Origin: Fidelibacterota bacterium
GTDB lineage: Bacteria > Fidelibacterota > UBA2242 > JAOZSR01
Reading direction: 5' to 3'
NCBI GenBank assembly: GCA_029939575.1
Contig: JAOZSR010000022.1
Coordinates: forward strand, 12,356-45,424
Length of the DNA stretch: 33,069 nucleotides
Each line of letters starts with the position of its first letter. Positions within the stretch are counted from its first letter, which is position 1. The notes below the pieces were generated by a model that was not told the DNA's origin, searched no databases, and saw only the letters and a program-made list of their open reading frames with translations. The position numbers were made by a program, and so were the translations under genes. Positions 6,882-14,176 of the stretch are shown in pieces.

Positions 6882-8900
6882 ATGTCAAATTCTCAACCAA
6901 CTCAAATTAAACTTCCGGAAAATTCTTACCGAAAGTTAAAAGATGGCGAAGAGTTTATTCCGGTAATTCCAGCAGACAAAGTCGTACCGGAAGTAACAAT
7001 GTATTCATTACTATGGGGACTGTTTTATTCAGTATTATTTTCCATGGCAGCTGCTTACCTGGGTTTAAAGATCGGCCAGGTTTTTGAAGCTGCTATTCCA
7101 ATCGCTATTTTAGCTGTTGGTACATCTGTGATGCTAAAACGTAAAAATGCTTTACAGGAAAATGTAATTATTCAATCAATCGGTTCTTCATCGGGAGTTA
7201 TTGTAGCTGGAGCAATTTTTACAATTCCGGGATTATATATTCTTGGACTCGATGTAAGTTTTCTTCAAATTTTTCTGGCCTCATTATTTGGAGGTATATT
7301 AGGAATATTATTTCTGATTCCTTTTAGAAAATATTTTGTTAAGGATATGCATGGTGAATTTCCTTTTCCGGAAGCTACAGCAACTACAGAAGTTATTGTG
7401 GCTGGTGAATCCGGTGGTGAGCAAGCAAAAGTATTGATTGTTGCGGCTGCTATTGGAGGTATTTACGATTTCTGTATTGCCGGTTTGGGACTATGGAAAG
7501 AGGTTGTGTCTACTAATGTTTTTCGCTGGGGAGCAGCTTTATCAGATAAATGGAAACTGGTTTTGAAAGTGAATATTGGCGCGGCAGTTACCGGTTTGGG
7601 TTTCATTATCGGTTTAAAGTATGCCCTGATTATTGCCTGTGGTTCTTTCCTGGCATGGTGGGTATTAATTCCTTCTTTTTATTATATTGGGCAACATTTA
7701 GTTGATGTTGTACCTCCTGCAACAATTTTAATTAAAGATATGCAACCGCAGGAAATTTTCACCAATTATGTTCGCCATATTGGTATAGGTGGGATTGCTG
7801 CCGCAGGAATTATTGGTATCTTAAAATCATCAAAAATTATTGCCGGTGCTTTCAAAATCGCGATGAATGAACTTACCGGAGGACTACATTCTGAAGAGGG
7901 TTCCGTATTAAGGACAGAAAAAGATATGAAAATGAAATGGATAGCAATTTTTCTTTTCCTGACCTTTATTGCATTATTTATTTTCTTCTTGTTTGGTGTT
8001 GTTGAAATGAATTTTGGACACGCAATAGTTGGTATCCTGATTGTTTTGATTATTTCATTTTTATTTACAACTGTTGCAGCCAGGGCAATTGCTCTTGTTG
8101 GAACTAATCCGGTATCCGGAATGACTTTGATGACCTTGATTTTATCCTCTGTTATCTTACTAAAAGTTGGTTTAACCGGAGAAAAAGGTATGTTGGCTGC
8201 ATTGATTATCGGTGGAGTAGTATGTACCGCTTTATCAATGTCGGGAGCATTTATTTCAGATCTAAAAATTGGATATTGGTTGGGTACTACTCCAAGAGTA
8301 CAACAGAGATATAAATTTGCAGGTACTTTACTTGCAGCTGCCTCTGTAGGTTTTGTTATCCTGGTTCTCAACAAAACTTTTGGTTTTGGCGCAGAAGCCG
8401 GTCCAAATGCCCTGGAAGCACCCCAGGCTTCGGCTATGGCTGCCGTTATTGAACCATTAATGACTGGAAGTCCTGCTCCATGGACTCTTTACATTGCAGG
8501 TGTATTTTTGGCAATAATTTTAGAATTCATCGGAGTTCCGCCACTGGCATTTGCTCTTGGTATGTATTTACCAATTTATTTGAATACACCGATTTTATTT
8601 GGCGGTCTGATTGCTCATTTTGTAGGAAAATCCAGTGATAACCAGGCATTAGTTAAGAAAAGAAAAGAGAAAGGAACTCTAATCGCTTCCGGTTTTATCG
8701 CCGGAGGAGCTATTATGGGTGTAGTTGCTGCCTTTATTATCTTTTTTGGTCAAATGGCTTTTGGTGATGAATGGACTTTAATTAAAGCTATCGGAACTGA
8801 GCACTGGGCTGAATCCGCTCCGGCTGAAATTCTCGGTTTTTTTATGTTTATTAGTTTATGTATTTATTTATATTGGGACTCTTGTAGAATTAAAGAATAA
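6882..8900 (+). CDS. OPT-family oligopeptide/metal-chelate transporter
   Basis: Inner-membrane secondary transporter of the OPT family, whose members import oligopeptides or metal chelates with protons. The 672-residue protein has about 14-16 hydrophobic segments starting near residue 40, and family landmarks such as AAAYLGLKIGQVFEAAIP near the N-terminus, GEFPFPEATATTEVI after the fourth segment, and the conserved NPVSGMTLMTL in the second half. Length is typical of bacterial OPT proteins. I chose the ATG at 6882, not the in-frame ATG at 6870, because the upstream one overlaps the strong ribosome-binding site GGAGGGG at 6872-6878. The substrate cannot be told from sequence. A Fur-like site and a 13-bp inverted repeat lie upstream, and a strong terminator follows directly, so it is transcribed alone. 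Confidence 0.93.
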   Translation: MSNSQPTQIKLPENSYRKLKDGEEFIPVIPADKVVPEVTMYSLLWGLFYSVLFSMAAAYLGLKIGQVFEAAIPIAILAVGTSVMLKRKNALQENVIIQSIGSSSGVIVAGAIFTIPGLYILGLDVSFLQIFLASLFGGILGILFLIPFRKYFVKDMHGEFPFPEATATTEVIVAGESGGEQAKVLIVAAAIGGIYDFCIAGLGLWKEVVSTNVFRWGAALSDKWKLVLKVNIGAAVTGLGFIIGLKYALIIACGSFLAWWVLIPSFYYIGQHLVDVVPPATILIKDMQPQEIFTNYVRHIGIGGIAAAGIIGILKSSKIIAGAFKIAMNELTGGLHSEEGSVLRTEKDMKMKWIAIFLFLTFIALFIFFLFGVVEMNFGHAIVGILIVLIISFLFTTVAARAIALVGTNPVSGMTLMTLILSSVILLKVGLTGEKGMLAALIIGGVVCTALSMSGAFISDLKIGYWLGTTPRVQQRYKFAGTLLAAASVGFVILVLNKTFGFGAEAGPNALEAPQASAMAAVIEPLMTGSPAPWTLYIAGVFLAIILEFIGVPPLAFALGMYLPIYLNTPILFGGLIAHFVGKSSDNQALVKKRKEKGTLIASGFIAGGAIMGVVAAFIIFFGQMAFGDEWTLIKAIGTEHWAESAPAEILGFFMFISLCIYLYWDSCRIKE

Positions 8901-8906
8901 TTACTT

Positions 8907-8945
8907 AAAAGCAGGTGAAAGTTTTGGCGACTTTCACCTGCTTTT
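8907..8945 (+). terminator. strong rho-independent terminator after OPT gene
   Basis: Perfect 16-bp stem: AAAAGCAGGTGAAAGT (8907-8922) pairs with ACTTTCACCTGCTTTT (8930-8945) around a TTTGGCG loop, followed by further T residues. It starts 6 bp after the stop codon. The A-tract on the 5' side would also let it work on the opposite strand. Confidence 0.95.
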
Positions 8946-9094
8946 TATCTATATTGTGGTACAAAAACAATTCAGCCTTTACCCCTATTTTCTGAAAAAC
9001 AATGATAGCAAGACCTGTCAAACAGTAAAAAAATTCCTAATTCGTCAAATATTTTCCCCAAAATTTCATTTTATTATCTTATATTACGACTGAT

Positions 9095-9751
9095 ATGAAA
9101 CCTGAAATTATATATATTGATAATCATCTTTTAGTTGTGAACAAACCTGCCGGAATGCTTGTCCAGGGAGATAAAACCGGGGATATCTCTTTACTTGATA
9201 TTTGCAAAGAATTTATCAAAGAAAAATATAATAAACCCGGTAATGTATTTTTAGGATTAATGCACCGTCTTGATCGTCCGGTTTCCGGAGTTATAGTATT
9301 GGCCAGAACATCAAAAGCAGCCTCAAGACTTACTGATCAGTTTAGAAAACGTTTACCTGAAAAAAAATATTACGCCCTGGTTCACGGATTAGTACCGCAG
9401 GAAGACAAATATTCTGATATGATTTTACGAAAAGATGTAAAAAGCGTAATCACAAAAAAGAAAAATGGTAAACTCGCCAAATTAAGTTTTAAATTACTTA
9501 AGTATTTAGATAAAATATCAATGGTTGAAGTTAAACTTGAGACTGGCAGACATCATCAGATCAGGGTACAGTTTTCTCATAGAGGTTTTCCGTTACTTGG
9601 TGATTTTAGGTATGGTTCAAACTCTACTTTACCAGACAAGTCTATTGCCCTGCATGCGCATTCTTTAAAAATTATTCATCCTACAAAAAAAGAAGAAATG
9701 ACATTTACTGCAGACTTACCAAACTTCTGGCCTGCTCCCTTTAGAAAATAA
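9095..9751 (+). CDS. RluA-family RNA pseudouridine synthase
   Basis: Converts uridine to pseudouridine in rRNA or tRNA. The 218-residue protein lacks an N-terminal S4 domain and starts directly at the catalytic domain with IIYIDNHLLVVNKPAGMLVQ (3-22). The catalytic aspartate is Asp60 in HRLDRPVSGV. Later family motifs are KKYYALVHG, a TGRHHQIRVQ block and the LGDFRYG motif. The short S4-less form is common among uncharacterised RluA members, so the target position cannot be assigned. Start ATG at 9095. The trpF-like/Smr gene begins 3 bp after its stop, so the two are surely co-transcribed. Confidence 0.92.
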   Translation: MKPEIIYIDNHLLVVNKPAGMLVQGDKTGDISLLDICKEFIKEKYNKPGNVFLGLMHRLDRPVSGVIVLARTSKAASRLTDQFRKRLPEKKYYALVHGLVPQEDKYSDMILRKDVKSVITKKKNGKLAKLSFKLLKYLDKISMVEVKLETGRHHQIRVQFSHRGFPLLGDFRYGSNSTLPDKSIALHAHSLKIIHPTKKEEMTFTADLPNFWPAPFRK

Positions 9752-9754
9752 ATA

Positions 9755-10693
9755 ATGAATCCAATTATCCAAGTTGCCGGTATTATTGATCTTGAAGAGG
9801 CAGAATTATTAATTAAATCAGGAGTGGATTTTTTAGGTTTTCCCTTAAGATTACCGGTCAATAAAGAAGATCTTAAGGAAGAGGAAGTCCAAAAAATCAT
9901 TAAGAAGACCCATTTTAAAAACTTTGTATTAATTACTTATCTGAGTAAGGCTACAGAAATAATAAATTTTTGTAACTATTTAAGGACTCCAATTGTTCAA
10001 TTGCATGGTGAAATTGAGATTCAGGAAATACAGATTTTAAAATCTTTAGCTCCAAAGATTAAAATAATAAAGAGTCTTGTAATTAAAGAAAATAACCTGG
10101 AATATTTGGAAAATTTGATTCACGAAACATATAATCTGGTTGATTATTATATTACTGATACTTTTGATCCTCTTACCGGAGCCAGTGGCGCTACAGGGAA
10201 AACCCATGATTGGGAAATTAGCAAACAATTAGTTGAAGTATCACCCAAACCAGTAATCCTTGCAGGCGGGCTTAATCCGGAAAATGTTAAAGAAGCCATA
10301 ATTTTTGTAAAACCTGCCGGAGTTGATGTTCATACCGGTGTAGAAAATTGTAGTGGAAGAAAGGATAAGTATCTTTTAAAAAAATTTATTAAACAAGCAA
10401 GACACGGTTATGATGAAGTTGCAAAATCGCAACTTTTTGAGATTCCAATCGACGGGGTGCTGGACCTGCATCTATTTAAACCATCTGATGTAAAAGCTTT
10501 ATTGCCTGAGTATATTCTTGAATGTCAGAAAAAGTGTATTTTAAATTTGCGAATAATTCATGGGAAAGGTATATCAACTTTAAAAACAATTGTACACAAC
10601 GAATTAAAAAAAAATACAAGCGTTGAAAAATACCGGCTTGCATCAGGCTCAAGAGCAGACTGGGGCTCTACAGAAGTTATCTTAAAGAAATGA
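9755..10693 (+). CDS. TrpF-like TIM-barrel fused to a C-terminal Smr domain
   Basis: 312-residue fusion. Residues 1-215 follow phosphoribosylanthranilate isomerase (PRAI) from end to end: VQLHGE (81-86), an Asp in ITDTFDP (D135, at the general-acid position), the GATGKTHDW loop (145-153), LAGGLNPENV (169-178) and the phosphate-binding DVHTGVE (191-197). However, the PRAI catalytic cysteine (KICGI in true enzymes) is replaced: the sequence reads IIQVAGIID, with Ala8 at that position. Residues 233-312 form an Smr domain with LDLH (236-239) and IIHGKG (267-272), the fold found at the C-terminus of MutS2 and in small nucleases. No other trp genes are nearby. I infer a non-PRAI role, possibly nucleic-acid linked, alongside the pseudouridine synthase gene just upstream. 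Automatic annotation would probably call it TrpF. Confidence 0.85.
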   Translation: MNPIIQVAGIIDLEEAELLIKSGVDFLGFPLRLPVNKEDLKEEEVQKIIKKTHFKNFVLITYLSKATEIINFCNYLRTPIVQLHGEIEIQEIQILKSLAPKIKIIKSLVIKENNLEYLENLIHETYNLVDYYITDTFDPLTGASGATGKTHDWEISKQLVEVSPKPVILAGGLNPENVKEAIIFVKPAGVDVHTGVENCSGRKDKYLLKKFIKQARHGYDEVAKSQLFEIPIDGVLDLHLFKPSDVKALLPEYILECQKKCILNLRIIHGKGISTLKTIVHNELKKNTSVEKYRLASGSRADWGSTEVILKK

Positions 10694-11318
10694 TATAACT
10701 TCTATTCTCTTTTTTTTACTTGTTCATAATTAAAAATAACCCTAATTATAATATAAATTACTTTAAACTCGTCACTTAGATAAAAAACCTGACTCTATAT
10801 GATTCTCAATGGTTAGTGAAATTTAAGTAAATGGATTTTTTAAGATCTCTTTATATCTTTTTAGATTAATCAATGATTTGAATTGACATCCGATTTGAAT
10901 TACCACGAGATAAATCTCGTGGTAATTCATAAATTCACGTCAAATCATAAACTCGTGGCAATTCAAAATTGATGAAAACCACTTAACTGGTTTTAAAATT
11001 TCCATTCACTACCAACTTTCCAAAAAATTTGTCCCGTGTGCATCAATTTTTTGTTTCATAAAGAGGTTTTACCCACTATAAATCACATTGAGCCATACAC
11101 CTAAAGTATCAAAAAATCCTTTTACCTGCTATGGGTTAATTCTTTACTCTGATAATGAATAAAATAATCAAATTAATTCATTAAAGAGACATGATTCGAG
11201 TAGATAAAAATATCAATCAGGCATGCTATAAATTACTACAAGAATACACCATATAGTGGTAAATCTTACTTTTTTCAAAGATTTTTTACTTTTTTAGTCA
11301 TTTATTTTGCATTTAGAG
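10694..11318. other. long intergenic region before the sigma factor gene
   Basis: Mostly AT-rich sequence with no convincing gene. It holds the nested inverted-repeat element at 10871-10974 and a smaller inverted repeat AAAACCA/TGGTTTT (10975-10981 and 10988-10994). A 21-codon frame with a poor ribosome-binding site (11191-11256) is not called. No clear terminator follows the TrpF-Smr gene. The stretch 11000-11318 shows no structure I can name, and an unrecognised small RNA is possible. Confidence 0.5.
10871..10974. repeat. REP-like nested hairpin element
   Basis: The core is a perfect 15-bp inverted repeat with a 2-base centre at 10897-10928 (arms GAATTACCACGAGAT and ATCTCGTGGTAATTC). A third copy of the right arm, CTCGTGGCAATTC, lies at 10952-10964. 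Enclosing stems are ATGATTTGA (10873-10881) with TCAAATCAT (10940-10948), and TTTGAATTG (10877-10885) with CAATTCAAA (10959-10967). The architecture resembles REP/BIME hairpins mobilised by RAYT (Y1) transposases, but no such transposase is in the window, so that assignment is inferred. Confidence 0.7.
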
Positions 11319-11347
11319 TTGACACTATAGCCTTTTATTTGTATGTT
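11319..11347 (+). promoter_or_regulatory. sigma70-type promoter for the sigma factor gene
   Basis: Perfect TTGACA at 11319-11324, a 17-bp spacer and TATGTT at 11342-11347. Predicted start of transcription is near 11354. This overlaps the TTG at 11339 that would otherwise begin the frame and so excludes that start. Confidence 0.65.
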
Positions 11348-11383
11348 AAAGAAATTGGTAGTAAAAAAATGGGGGAAAGGGAT

Positions 11384-12238
11384 ATGCAAAAACGGGAAAA
11401 AAATAGTCATAAGTCTAATCGTTCATTAAGTAAATATCTGGAAGAAATTGGCAAATATGAGCCATTATCACCAGATGAAGAAATTCGATTAGCAGAACTG
11501 GTGCATAATGGCGAACAAAGCGCATTAATTAAACTTACAGAAGCAAACCTGCGTTTTGTTGTTAGTGTAGCCAAAGATTATCAAGGACAGGGATTGCCGT
11601 TAACAGATTTAATTAATGAAGGCAACCTTGGATTAATTAAAGCAGCGGATCGATTTGACGAAACAAGGGGATTCAAATTTATCTCCTATGCTGTTTGGTG
11701 GATCAGACAGTCTATTTTACAAGCTCTTGCTGAACATTCAAGAATAGTCAGATTACCTCTAAATCGGGTTGGTACTATTAGTAAAATTACAAAAGAAGCA
11801 GAATTACTTGAACATCAATATGAACGTGCTCCTAGTCAGGCTGAAATCGCCAACGGGCTTGATTTGAAGAAAACCGATGTAACAGAATCAATTAAAATAT
11901 CCCGACGTCACCATTCTTTAAATGAACCGGTAAAAAGTGGTGAAAAAAACTGCCTTTTAGATATTATTGAAGACAAAGATCAGAAATCACCTGATAACAA
12001 TCTTTTTCATGAATCTTTGAAATTAGATATTAAAAGAGTATTAAGTGGTTTGAAAGAACGGGAAAAAGAGGTAATTTCCATGTACTTTGGAATTGATCGG
12101 GATTATCCGCTAACCCTAAATGAAATTGGGGAAATATTCCATTTGACAAGAGAACGAGTTCGACAGATTAAAGAAAAAGCTATTAGTCGTTTAAAGCATA
12201 AATCCCGAAGTAGTAAGCTGCGGGTTTACCTTGGATAA
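11384..12238 (+). CDS. rpoD: RNA polymerase sigma factor, short RpoD type (sigma70)
   Basis: 284-residue sigma factor resembling the ~286-residue primary sigma of Bacteroidota, which lacks region 1.1 and the long non-conserved insert. Region 1.2 begins at about residue 15 ([20 protein letters not shown]), region 2 spans about 50-125 with [28 protein letters not shown] and the -10-melting [15 protein letters not shown], region 3 follows, and region 4 ends with the -35-reading helix-turn-helix [17 protein letters not shown] 11384 is chosen, not the in-frame TTG at 11339, because a canonical promoter overlaps the latter and GGGGAAAGGG lies just before 11384. The phosphohexomutase gene follows 33 bp downstream with no terminator between. 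It could be the primary sigma or a close RpoS-like paralogue; I cannot decide from one window. Confidence 0.92.
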   Translation: MQKREKNSHKSNRSLSKYLEEIGKYEPLSPDEEIRLAELVHNGEQSALIKLTEANLRFVVSVAKDYQGQGLPLTDLINEGNLGLIKAADRFDETRGFKFISYAVWWIRQSILQALAEHSRIVRLPLNRVGTISKITKEAELLEHQYERAPSQAEIANGLDLKKTDVTESIKISRRHHSLNEPVKSGEKNCLLDIIEDKDQKSPDNNLFHESLKLDIKRVLSGLKEREKEVISMYFGIDRDYPLTLNEIGEIFHLTRERVRQIKEKAISRLKHKSRSSKLRVYLG

Positions 12239-12271
12239 TTAAATAAATTTTTAAATTAAATAGGGAGAACA

Positions 12272-13624
12272 ATGTTAATCGAAAGCCTATCCGGAGTCAG
12301 AGCCCATGATAAGGAATTAACTGATGTATTTGTTAAAGCTTATGCCGCTGCATTCTGTGAAATGATGAATGGTCATAGAATTGTAATTGGTAGAGATACC
12401 AGGAAAAGCGGGAATAAAATAGTCAAAGCCATGATTGAAACAATCAGAGAGAGTGGTGCAAATGTAATTGATCTTGGGATTTGTCCAACACCAACTGTTC
12501 AATATGAAACCTGGTTTTTACAGGCTGATGGTGGTATCATGATTACTGCAAGCCATAATCCACTTCCCTGGAATGGTATTAAATTTATTCAAAGTGATGG
12601 GTTATTTCTTGATAGCGAACAAATGTTAACATTACAAAACAGACGAAAAGAACTTGAAAATAATATGCCTGAACCAAACAGGGAGGAAACAATATTAATT
12701 GATTATAAAGATGCTCTTAAGGATCATATTAATTCAACTATTGTATTACCTTATATTAATATAGATAAAATTGCCAGGAAAAAATACAAAGTTGTTGTTG
12801 ATGCCGTTAATGGGGCTGCATATAAAGCAATTCCTGAATTATTGACAAGGCTTGGTTGTGAAGTAATTAAAATACATTGTGACAGTACTAAAGATTTTCC
12901 TCATGAGCCTGAACCTCTACCAGAAAACCTGGGAGATTTGATAAAAGCAGTTAAAAAAAACAAGGCCGATATTGGTTTGGCAATAGATCCTGACGGTGAT
13001 AGGCTTGCAATTGTTTCTGATCTTGGAGAGCCAATCTCCGAAGAATATACACTAGTCCTTGCCTCTGAACTGGTACTTACCAAAGCCTTTAGCTCCAAAA
13101 AACTTATTGTGACGAACCTTTCCACTACTATGGCTGTTGATGATATCGCAGAAAAATATGGTGCAAAAGTAATACGTACAGCTATAGGAGAAATAAATGT
13201 AGTTAAGAAGATGGCAGAGGAAGATGCTTTGATTGGTGGTGAAGGTAACGGGGGAATAATTCTTCCCGATTCACACCTTGGGAGAGATTCCCTGGTAGGA
13301 ACAGCACTGATTATGCAATTATTAACTGAGAGAAATATCCCGCTTTCAAAAATTTTGCAGGATATTCCACAATATAAAATATTCAAAACAAAAGTTGAAG
13401 CCGGAACAATTGATATTAATCAAGCAATTGATCAATTAATTGAAATTGCTGATACTGATCAAATCAATCTTGACGATGGTGTTAAATTTATATGGGAAGA
13501 TAGATGGGTACATATGCGACCATCTAATACAGAGCCGATTATTAGAATTTATGCCGAAGCCGCAACTATGAAACAAGCAAAAGAAACTGCAAATCCTTTT
13601 GTGAACTTTTTTAAGAAATCTTAA
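12272..13624 (+). CDS. phosphohexomutase (phosphoglucosamine/phosphomannomutase family)
   Basis: Interconverts hexose 1- and 6-phosphates through a phosphoserine intermediate, supplying nucleotide-sugar synthesis for the envelope. The 450-residue, four-domain protein has the phosphoserine loop TASHNP (Ser94), the Mg2+-binding DPDGDR (D239, D241, D243), the sugar-recognition GEGNGG (323-328) and the phosphate-binding RPSNTEP (416-422). The sugar loop is GEGNGG, not the GEQSGH of classical bacterial GlmM, so GlmM, ManB or PGM activity cannot be chosen from sequence; archaeal-type GlmM enzymes are similar. The N-terminus reads SLSGVRA where relatives have FGTxGxRG. Start ATG with AGGGAG 7 bases upstream. 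It is probably in one transcript with the sigma factor gene. Confidence 0.9.
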   Translation: MLIESLSGVRAHDKELTDVFVKAYAAAFCEMMNGHRIVIGRDTRKSGNKIVKAMIETIRESGANVIDLGICPTPTVQYETWFLQADGGIMITASHNPLPWNGIKFIQSDGLFLDSEQMLTLQNRRKELENNMPEPNREETILIDYKDALKDHINSTIVLPYINIDKIARKKYKVVVDAVNGAAYKAIPELLTRLGCEVIKIHCDSTKDFPHEPEPLPENLGDLIKAVKKNKADIGLAIDPDGDRLAIVSDLGEPISEEYTLVLASELVLTKAFSSKKLIVTNLSTTMAVDDIAEKYGAKVIRTAIGEINVVKKMAEEDALIGGEGNGGIILPDSHLGRDSLVGTALIMQLLTERNIPLSKILQDIPQYKIFKTKVEAGTIDINQAIDQLIEIADTDQINLDDGVKFIWEDRWVHMRPSNTEPIIRIYAEAATMKQAKETANPFVNFFKKS

Positions 13625-13751
13625 AAAATAATTTCCCAAGATCTTATTTTCGGATTTCTACAATGGAAGTATAAAGACGCATATAAGATTGATTGTAATT
13701 TGACTTTATTTTTTAAAATAGAATATTTTTTTGTTTTTTGTTAATTTTTTA

Positions 13752-13780
13752 TTGACATCATAAAAAAAAAGTTTTATACT
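13752..13780 (+). promoter_or_regulatory. near-consensus sigma70 promoter
   Basis: TTGACA at 13752-13757, a 17-bp spacer and TATACT at 13775-13780, one of the best promoters in the window. Predicted transcription start is near 13787, leaving a ~135-nt leader before the 70-codon gene. Confidence 0.8.
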
Positions 13781-13786
13781 ATCTAC

Positions 13787-13905
13787 AGGTTAGTTGTTTA
13801 TAATAAGGAGAAAGTAAAGTCTAGACCCTACATTTGTTACCTACAAAATTTTTCATAAAATATTAAAAATTTCATAACATCTCTATAAAATTGGAGATTT
13901 TTTAT
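13787..13905 (+). ncRNA. candidate attenuated leader or small RNA
   Basis: A transcript from the promoter at 13752-13780 would meet an AT stem (AAATTTTT 13846-13853 with AAAAATTT 13865-13872) and then a terminator-like hairpin, ATCTCTA (13879-13885) with TGGAGAT (13892-13898, one G-U), followed by TTTTTTATTTATT. That would release a ~118-nt RNA before the downstream ribosome-binding site. The stem is short, so read-through is likely. No known riboswitch fold was recognised. Confidence 0.35.
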
Positions 13906-13921
13906 TTATTAAGGAGTTATT

Positions 13922-14134
13922 TTGTCAAAAAAGAAAATACCAAGATTGTTTATAATTGTAATATTAATGCTTATTTCCGCCTTATTATGTGCCAGAAGTT
14001 ATAAGAGCCATGTAAAAAATATAGAAAATCAACACAGAGATTATGATATAGTTATTAATCAGAATGAGACCATGGATTATGCCATCTTATGGTATAATCA
14101 AGAAAATTATTCGATGCCGGAAATAATGCTTTGA
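13922..14134 (+). CDS. 70-residue secreted or membrane-anchored peptide, unknown
   Basis: I do not recognise this gene. The peptide has a basic N-terminus (SKKKIPR), one hydrophobic segment (about 9-27, IIVILMLISALLC) and a polar 43-residue tail, which fits a signal peptide or a single-pass membrane anchor. The LLC at its end is a poor lipobox, so a lipoprotein is possible but unsupported. Start TTG at 13922 with a perfect AAGGAG 5 bases upstream (13911-13916). The strong promoter, leader hairpin and good ribosome-binding site argue that it is expressed. It converges with the ychF-like gene. A weak stem, GATTTTTC (14133-14140) with GAAAAATC (14146-14153), overlaps its stop. Confidence 0.65.
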   Translation: MSKKKIPRLFIIVILMLISALLCARSYKSHVKNIENQHRDYDIVINQNETMDYAILWYNQENYSMPEIML

Positions 14135-14176
14135 TTTTTCTTGTTGAAAAATCCCAAAAAAATATTATGCCATTTG

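Noticed and set aside
7766-8374. 202-codon open frame opposite the OPT gene
   Set aside because: Antisense shadow of a membrane protein gene: rich in Pro, Ile, Lys and Thr with no domain, while the plus-strand frame has clear OPT motifs.
11191-11256. 21-codon frame upstream of the sigma factor gene
   Set aside because: Very short, ribosome-binding site too close to the ATG, and no sign of conservation.
12901-13386. 161-codon open frame opposite the phosphohexomutase
   Set aside because: Antisense to the catalytic domains of a well-supported gene, with Ser/Ile-rich low-quality composition and no ribosome-binding site.
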